From positions 1 through 9,805 of the forward strand of contig JAUVQL010000015.1 of the NCBI GenBank assembly GCA_030598165.1: a stretch of 9,805 nt of DNA. Direction: 5' to 3'. This document shows, one piece after another, positions 5,824-9,805 of this stretch; position 1 is the stretch's first letter; each line of letters opens with the position of its first letter. The notes under the pieces are model-generated. The model saw only the letters and a program-made list of their open reading frames with translations. It did no database searches and had not been told where the DNA came from. The DNA comes from Acidobacteriota bacterium. GTDB taxonomy: Bacteria > Acidobacteriota > Vicinamibacteria > Marinacidobacterales > SMYC01. Both the position numbers and the translations under genes were made by a program.

Positions 5824-6807
5824 TCAATCCAAGCCATAACGTCGGCGTTTCTCCCAAAGGGCTTTGCGGCTGATGCCCAGAATCTCTGCCGCTCGTGTTT
5901 GGTTTCCACCACAATGGCGCAACGTAACCTCGATGTAATTTTTTTCGACTTCAGTCAAAGAGGGCCGCTTTTCGCCGCCGAGGCGGAAGGTTACAGAGGG
6001 GCTATCCAGAATATAGTCGGACAAGTCAGAGGACTCTATCTGGGAGCCCTTGGTGACCAGTGCCGCTCGGACCACAGCCCCTTTGAGCTCGCGCACGTTT
6101 CCCGGCCAGGAGTAGCTCTTCAACACATCCAATGCCTCTCGAGAGAACCCACTAGGGACAGGTTCGAGGAGTTTCGCCGCTTCGTTACTGAGAAACAACT
6201 TCGCCAAAGGAACGACATCCGACTTTCTCTCGCGCAGCGGGGGAAGCTGAATCCAGAAGACGCTGAGGCGATGAAATAGGTCCCGCCGAAATGATTTGCG
6301 CTCCACGGCCTCGTCTAGATCGCCACTACTCGATGCAATGAAGCGCGCTCTGACGGTCAGAGTACGTGTTCCCCCGACCCTCTCATAACGTTTCTCTTCT
6401 ACAACACGGAGAAGTTTTGCCTGGAGCGCGGGATCGAGCTCGCTGACTTGGTCAAGGAATATCGTTCCATCCTGCGCCAGCTCCAGTTTCCCCGGTTTTT
6501 CATTCCTAGCTCCGGTGAAAGCCCCCGGCTCATATCCGAGCAGCTCACTTTCCAGAAGCTCCGCAGGAATGCTCGGCAAATCGACCTTTATCATAGGCTG
6601 CTCGGCTCGGCTTCCCCAGTAGTGGAGCGCGTGAGCAGCCATGTCCTTACCGGTCCCACTCTCGCCACTAAGAAGCACATTGGCGGGCGCTGACGCCAAC
6701 CGCCGAAGGAGCGAGACGATCTCCACCATCTTGGGATCACGCGCTACAAAGGACTCTTCGGGGTACCGAGCCGTCGCGGCACCTGTCGATTTAACGCTGT
6801 TTGCCAT
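5824..6807 (-). CDS. Sigma-54-dependent transcriptional activator, PspF-like, with altered ATPase switch
   Basis: 327 residues: a short leader (1-22), a sigma-54-interaction AAA+ domain (about 23-250) and a Fis-type helix-turn-helix (about 286-327, GNQTRAAEILGISRKALWEKRRRYGL). There is no receiver or sensor domain, as in PspF, so activity must be set by a partner or by expression. Visible motifs are Walker A GESGTGKD (48-55), the sigma-54 contact loop GAFTGA (95-100), Walker B GTIFLDQ (114-120) and arginine fingers R174 and R180. The Walker B glutamate is Gln120, and the paired asparagine of the glutamate switch (PspF N64) is Asp76, so the two are exchanged. The sensor I asparagine is Ser161. 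It lies 45 bases after rsfS and 86 before the LapA-LapB gene. The family is certain; the target genes are not known. Confidence 0.94.
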   Translation of the reverse strand: MANSVKSTGAATARYPEESFVARDPKMVEIVSLLRRLASAPANVLLSGESGTGKDMAAHALHYWGSRAEQPMIKVDLPSIPAELLESELLGYEPGAFTGARNEKPGKLELAQDGTIFLDQVSELDPALQAKLLRVVEEKRYERVGGTRTLTVRARFIASSSGDLDEAVERKSFRRDLFHRLSVFWIQLPPLRERKSDVVPLAKLFLSNEAAKLLEPVPSGFSREALDVLKSYSWPGNVRELKGAVVRAALVTKGSQIESSDLSDYILDSPSVTFRLGGEKRPSLTEVEKNYIEVTLRHCGGNQTRAAEILGISRKALWEKRRRYGLD

Positions 6808-6852
6808 GTGTCAATCCGGCATCCTGTATCCGGCTGTCTACGCCCCTTTCGC

Positions 6853-7269
6853 CTACTTCCGCCCGAGTTTGCGGGCCATCTCGTGATGGTCCTCTGGGTC
6901 GGGACCAACTACCTCCAGACGACCTGCATCGCCCCACAGCCTTTCTAGATCGTAATGAGTGCGGCTCCTCGGCGTGAAAACATGGACGACAAAATCTACA
7001 TAATCCATGAGAAACCAGTCACCCTGAGGGTAGCCTTCGATGTGGTTCGGCTTGACCCGGATCTTGATGAGGGCTTCCTCGATAGCACCAGAGATTGTCT
7101 TCAACTGACGGTTCGATCGGCCCGTCATCAGAAGAAAATAATCCGTGAAGTTCGCTAGGCCTCGTAAGTCCAGCACCACGACATCCCCGGCTTTTTTGTC
7201 CAAGGAGGCCTCGATGGCCAAGCTCAACTCAGGTCCTAGAGTCTCGAGGGTCAGTATTTTTTTCTTCAA
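6853..7269 (-). CDS. rsfS: Ribosomal silencing factor RsfS
   Basis: 138 residues, normal length. RsfS (YbeB/Iojap) binds ribosomal protein L14 on the 50S subunit and blocks joining of subunits when nutrients are short. The conserved core is intact: ANFTDYFLLMTGRSNRQLKTIS (39-60) and GDWFLMDYVDFVVHVFTPRSRTHYDLERLWGDA. The frame has a TAG just upstream, so TTG at 7269 is the first possible start; it overlaps the nadD stop (TTGA). AAGGAG lies only about 2 bases before it, closer than usual, so initiation may depend on coupling to nadD. The nadD-rsfS order is widespread. Confidence 0.95.
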   Translation of the reverse strand: MKKKILTLETLGPELSLAIEASLDKKAGDVVVLDLRGLANFTDYFLLMTGRSNRQLKTISGAIEEALIKIRVKPNHIEGYPQGDWFLMDYVDFVVHVFTPRSRTHYDLERLWGDAGRLEVVGPDPEDHHEMARKLGRK

Positions 7270-7928
7270 TCTCCTTCTCTATATAGACGATGTTCCTGGA
7301 TATAAGCCTCCACCTCTGCCGGCACTAAATAACGAATAGACCGGCCCGTTCGGACCATAGCCCGAACCTCGGTTGAGGAGATGTTGAGTGTTACGGTTCG
7401 CAGTAGATATATACTGCCACCCTTGCCTTCACGTTTCACCGAGTCGTCCGATACCTCCACTAGGAGAGAGTGTAAGTCATCGGGCACCGAGCTATAGGCC
7501 GTTTCGAGACCACTTCCCGGCCGGTCGTGTACGATGAATGCGTAGGACCGCAACAGTTCTTCCCACCGACTCCAGGTCTGAATATCACGAAAGGAGTCGA
7601 CTCCGGTAATGAAGAAGGTGTCGGCACCCGGATGACGCTTCGCCAACATAGAAAGAGTGTCAATCGTATACGAAGGGCCTTTTCGCGCGACCTCGACATC
7701 ACTCACGGTAAACGCCGACTCATTCTCCAAGGCTCGGAAAACCATCCGGTATCGGTCGTCGGCGGGAGTGATACCCGGACGCTGCTTATGAGGGGGGGTA
7801 CGCGAGGGAATGAATATGACCTCATCCAGACTCATGACCTCTCGAACCGACTCAGCCGCGCGAAGATGCCCCAGGTGTAATGGATCGAATGTCCCTCCTA
7901 GAATACCCAGTCTCTCGTTTTGACTCAT
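7266..7928 (-). CDS. nadD: Nicotinate-nucleotide adenylyltransferase NadD
   Basis: 220 residues. NadD joins ATP and nicotinate mononucleotide to form deamido-NAD in NAD synthesis in the cytosol. Visible are the nucleotidyltransferase motif GGTFDPLHLGHL (11-22), the phosphate-binding IPSRTPPHK, the ITGVDSF segment, and the C-terminal ISSTEVRAMVRTGRSIRYLVP. The ATG overlaps the obgE stop as ATGA, and GAGG lies 5 bases upstream, so translation is probably coupled. It also overlaps rsfS at its other end. Confidence 0.97.
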   Translation of the reverse strand: MSQNERLGILGGTFDPLHLGHLRAAESVREVMSLDEVIFIPSRTPPHKQRPGITPADDRYRMVFRALENESAFTVSDVEVARKGPSYTIDTLSMLAKRHPGADTFFITGVDSFRDIQTWSRWEELLRSYAFIVHDRPGSGLETAYSSVPDDLHSLLVEVSDDSVKREGKGGSIYLLRTVTLNISSTEVRAMVRTGRSIRYLVPAEVEAYIQEHRLYREGD

Positions 7929-8950
7929 AGAACCTCGCCAGCCGGGGCTTCCAGGTCTGCTTCCCGAAGCTTTAGTGACAGCCGTTGGATCATCTGCCTC
8001 GTACCTTCACCCGTGGCAGCCGAGATTCTCCAGAATTCCATGCCCGATTCTCGCGAAGCCTCATCGAGACGGATCGCGCGCTCGTCATCGTAAAGGATAT
8101 CGATTTTGTTTGCAGCAACCATGGCCGGCAGCCTTTCCAGCCCATGACCATATTGTTGCACTTCCTCCCTGAGAGTGCGGAAATCCTCCACAGGTTCCCG
8201 ACCCGAAGCCTCGGAGACGTCGATGAGGTAGACCAAGAATCGAGTCCGCAGAAGATGCCGGAGAAAACGATGGCCCAACCCTGAGCCTTGATGAGCACCT
8301 GATATCAGTCCGGGGACATCGGCCAGCACGAACTCTTCGTCTGAGTCACCCACGACACCCAGGTGAGGCGTCAGCGTGGTGAAGGGGTAGTCCGCCACCT
8401 TGGGTCGGGCGGCGCTCACACGCCTGAGTAGCGTCGACTTTCCCGCGTTGGGCAGTCCTACGAGCCCCACATCGGCGAGAAGACGTAATTCGAGCCGGAG
8501 ATGACGTTCTTCCCCGGGTGCGCCTTCATCCGCCCTTCGCGGGGCTTGATTGGTAGAGGAGGTAAAACAAGCATTGCCGCGGCCGCCGCGGCCGCCGCGA
8601 GCTACCTGGAGCCGGATCCCCTCCTCTCGGAGGTCTCCTAGAAGCTCCCCACTCTCGCCGTCGAACACCATAGTCCCAACGGGCACGGAAAGAAGGAGAT
8701 CCTCGCTGCTCCGACCGGTTCGCCGTGCACCTTCGCCGTGCGCGCCGCGCCCTGCCTTGAAAAGAGGGTTGTAACGGTATTTAACAAGGGTGTTTTGATG
8801 GGTTTGGGCAACCAGCCAGATGGAACCACCGTCACCCCCATTGCCGCCGTCAGGTCCCCCGCGGGGAACAAATTTTTCCCTCCGAAAGCTGACGACTCCT
8901 CGTCCGCCGTCTCCGGCCCTGACCTCGATTCGCACCTCGTCGACGAACAT
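7925..8950 (-). CDS. obgE: GTPase Obg/CgtA
   Basis: 341 residues. Obg acts in 50S subunit assembly and stress responses. The N-terminal glycine-rich Obg fold (about 1-158) has GGPDGGNGGDGGS and ARGGRGGRGN. The GTPase domain has G1 GLPNAGKS (163-170), the switch I segment YPFTTLTPHLGVV, G3 DVPGLI, G4 NKID and G5 SA. The usual extra C-terminal domain of long Obg proteins is absent, as in many Gram-negatives. AAAGGA lies about 10 bases before the ATG. It follows rpmA, the standard order. Confidence 0.97.
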   Translation of the reverse strand: MFVDEVRIEVRAGDGGRGVVSFRREKFVPRGGPDGGNGGDGGSIWLVAQTHQNTLVKYRYNPLFKAGRGAHGEGARRTGRSSEDLLLSVPVGTMVFDGESGELLGDLREEGIRLQVARGGRGGRGNACFTSSTNQAPRRADEGAPGEERHLRLELRLLADVGLVGLPNAGKSTLLRRVSAARPKVADYPFTTLTPHLGVVGDSDEEFVLADVPGLISGAHQGSGLGHRFLRHLLRTRFLVYLIDVSEASGREPVEDFRTLREEVQQYGHGLERLPAMVAANKIDILYDDERAIRLDEASRESGMEFWRISAATGEGTRQMIQRLSLKLREADLEAPAGEVL

Positions 8951-8976
8951 GGGTCGGGCTTCCTTTCACAGCAGAC

Positions 8977-9003
8977 ACTCGCCCCATTGGAAGACAGGCG
9001 AGT
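8977..9003 (-). other. Intercistronic hairpin between rpmA and obgE
   Basis: ACTCGCC (8977-8983) and GGCGAGT (8997-9003) form a perfect 7-bp stem with a 13-base loop, extended by one U-G pair in minus-strand RNA. No T-run follows. It may reduce read-through or protect the ribosomal protein mRNA, giving obgE a lower level than rpmA. Confidence 0.4.
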
Positions 9004-9018
9004 AATAGGATTGAGTGA

Positions 9019-9285
9019 CTATTGGCTGGAACCGGCGGGCAGGATACTGATGAATCGTCCCCGCTGACCACGGTCTTCGAATTGAACCACACCGGTGATG
9101 CGAGCGTACAACGTGTCGTCTTTACCTCGCCCCACGTTCTGTCCGGGCTTGAAGCGCGTGCCCCTCTGGCGAACAATGATGGAACCGCCGCTCACAACTT
9201 GTCCGCCAAAGGCCTTGACTCCCAACCGTTGCGAGTTCGAGTCTCGCCCGTTTCGGGAACTACCTTGACCTTTTTTGTGTGCCAT
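9019..9285 (-). CDS. rpmA: 50S ribosomal protein L27
   Basis: 88 residues, full length, beginning with the canonical [24 protein letters not shown]. The flexible N-terminus reaches the peptidyl-transferase centre. There is no cleavable N-terminal extension of the Firmicute type, which argues against a Firmicute host. The ATG lies 15 bases after the rplU stop; AAGGA overlapping that stop is the likely ribosome-binding site, at a longish spacing of about 12. Confidence 0.98.
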   Translation of the reverse strand: MAHKKGQGSSRNGRDSNSQRLGVKAFGGQVVSGGSIIVRQRGTRFKPGQNVGRGKDDTLYARITGVVQFEDRGQRGRFISILPAGSSQ

Positions 9286-9300
9286 GGCTCATTTGTTTCC

Positions 9301-9612
9301 TTAGGCGTCTATTTTTTCGATCCGAACTGCAGTAAAAAACTGTCGATGCCCTCGGGTCCGCCGATACCCTTTCCGGCGTTTCTTCTTGAAAACAAGGATT
9401 TTAGAGCATCTACCCTGTTCCAACACGGTCCCGGTCACCCGTGCACCATCGACATAAGGGCTTCCCACTTCGACGTTTCCGTCACGGTTCAACATCAGGA
9501 TTTTGTCGAACTCCACCGTTGAACCCACTTCTGCGTCGAGCTTCTCGACCCGGATCTGTTCACCTGGGCTGACTTGGTGCTGCTTACCGCCGCTTTCAAC
9601 AACTGCGTACAA
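9301..9612 (-). CDS. rplU: 50S ribosomal protein L21
   Basis: 103 residues, normal length. It binds 23S rRNA in the large subunit. The family start YAVVESGGKQHQVSPGEQIRVEKL and the C-terminal GYRRTRGHRQFFTAVRIEKI are both present. The start codon is TTG at 9612, supported by AAGGAGG six bases upstream and by exact agreement with the usual L21 N-terminus (MYAVI.. in most bacteria). It is the first gene of the cluster, directly after a near-consensus promoter with a leader of only about 26 bases. Confidence 0.97.
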   Translation of the reverse strand: MYAVVESGGKQHQVSPGEQIRVEKLDAEVGSTVEFDKILMLNRDGNVEVGSPYVDGARVTGTVLEQGRCSKILVFKKKRRKGYRRTRGHRQFFTAVRIEKIDA

Positions 9613-9644
9613 CAGTCTCCTCCTTCTCCAACGGAGATCTTAAG

Positions 9645-9673
9645 ATTCTAGTGGCTAATGACTGTCCTGTCAA
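9645..9673 (-). promoter_or_regulatory. Strong sigma-70 promoter of the rplU operon
   Basis: Minus strand: TTGACA (9673-9668), a perfect -35, then a 17-base spacer and TAGAAT (9650-9645), 5 of 6 to consensus. The predicted start is near 9638, leaving about 26 bases before the TTG start, too short for a large autoregulatory leader. Confidence 0.85.
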
Positions 9674-9703
9674 GGAAAGAGACCGGCCGAACGACGACCG
9701 GTC
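9672..9703 (-). terminator. Terminator-like hairpin of a gene upstream of the window
   Basis: On the minus strand GACCGGTCG (9703-9695) pairs with CGGCCGGTC (9689-9681) around loop TCGTT, nine pairs including one G-U that exists only in minus-strand RNA. TCTTTCCTT follows. It abuts the -35 of the rplU promoter, so it would insulate that promoter from upstream transcription. The T-tract is interrupted, so strength is uncertain. Confidence 0.55.
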
Positions 9704-9723
9704 CTAACTCTTTCTGCCTTCTC

Positions 9724-9779
9724 GAGTTCTTGAGTTCTTGAGTTCTTGAGTTCTTGAGTTCTTGAGTTCTCGAATTCGC
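9724..9779. repeat. 8-bp tandem array GAGTTCTT
   Basis: Five perfect copies of GAGTTCTT (9724-9763) are followed by GAGTTCTC and GAATTCGC. It has the same period and consensus as the arrays at 2479-2594 and is also intergenic. No inverted partner is visible before the window ends. Confidence 0.9.
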
Positions 9780-9805
9780 CAGCCGGCGCTCACCTTAGCT
9801 TCACG

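Noticed and set aside
8577..8601. Repeated GCCGCGGCC-like palindromes
   Set aside because: They encode the conserved GGRGGRG of the Obg fold, so codon composition explains them.
9228..9250. tRNA T-arm-like sequence (GTTCGAGTC within a short dyad)
   Set aside because: It lies inside rpmA and encodes the invariant [10 protein letters not shown] segment; no acceptor, D or anticodon arm is present around it.

Overview
The window reads as chromosomal DNA of a Gram-negative, non-Firmicute bacterium. L27 lacks the cleaved Firmicute leader, there is a LapA/LapB-type envelope protein, and sigma-54 activator and ECF sigma genes are present. No single gene fixes the phylum; deltaproteobacteria-like lineages or Acidobacteriota would fit, but that is a guess. 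Apart from a gene fragment at the left edge, every gene is on the minus strand, so transcription runs from high to low coordinates.

Right end (about 9805 to 7266): an array of 8-bp repeats, a terminator-like hairpin for a gene outside the window, a near-consensus sigma-70 promoter, then rplU-rpmA-obgE-nadD-rsfS. This is a classic ribosome-assembly and GTPase cluster with NAD synthesis attached. obgE/nadD and nadD/rsfS overlap by a few bases.

Middle (6807 to 3507): three further minus-strand genes continue the cluster. They are a PspF-like sigma-54 activator without a receiver domain, a membrane TPR protein that joins a LapA-like segment to a LapB-like TPR/rubredoxin protein, and a ComF-type phosphoribosyltransferase. 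The activator carries a reciprocal change of its ATPase switch pair: the usual Asn/Glu is Asp/Gln.

3419 to 2601: a secreted protein with its own promoter. It resembles the S1/P1 nuclease / zinc phospholipase C fold but lacks expected metal ligands. It is followed by a 382-base gene-free stretch with inverted arrays of the same 8-bp repeat, a nested hairpin and a candidate promoter.

2218 to 256: an ECF sigma factor overlaps a STAS anti-sigma-factor antagonist. Then come a 98-residue acidic protein of unknown function and an exported DUF1573 protein. No anti-sigma kinase is present. The DUF1573 gene ends inside a REPIN-like pair of inverted GTAG palindromes, which supplies its last residues. 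A plus-strand gene enters from the left edge and converges on this element.

The best candidates for something new are the sigma/STAS/98-aa/DUF1573 locus, the sigma-54 activator with the swapped switch pair beside the LapA-LapB fusion, the REPIN, and the octamer arrays.
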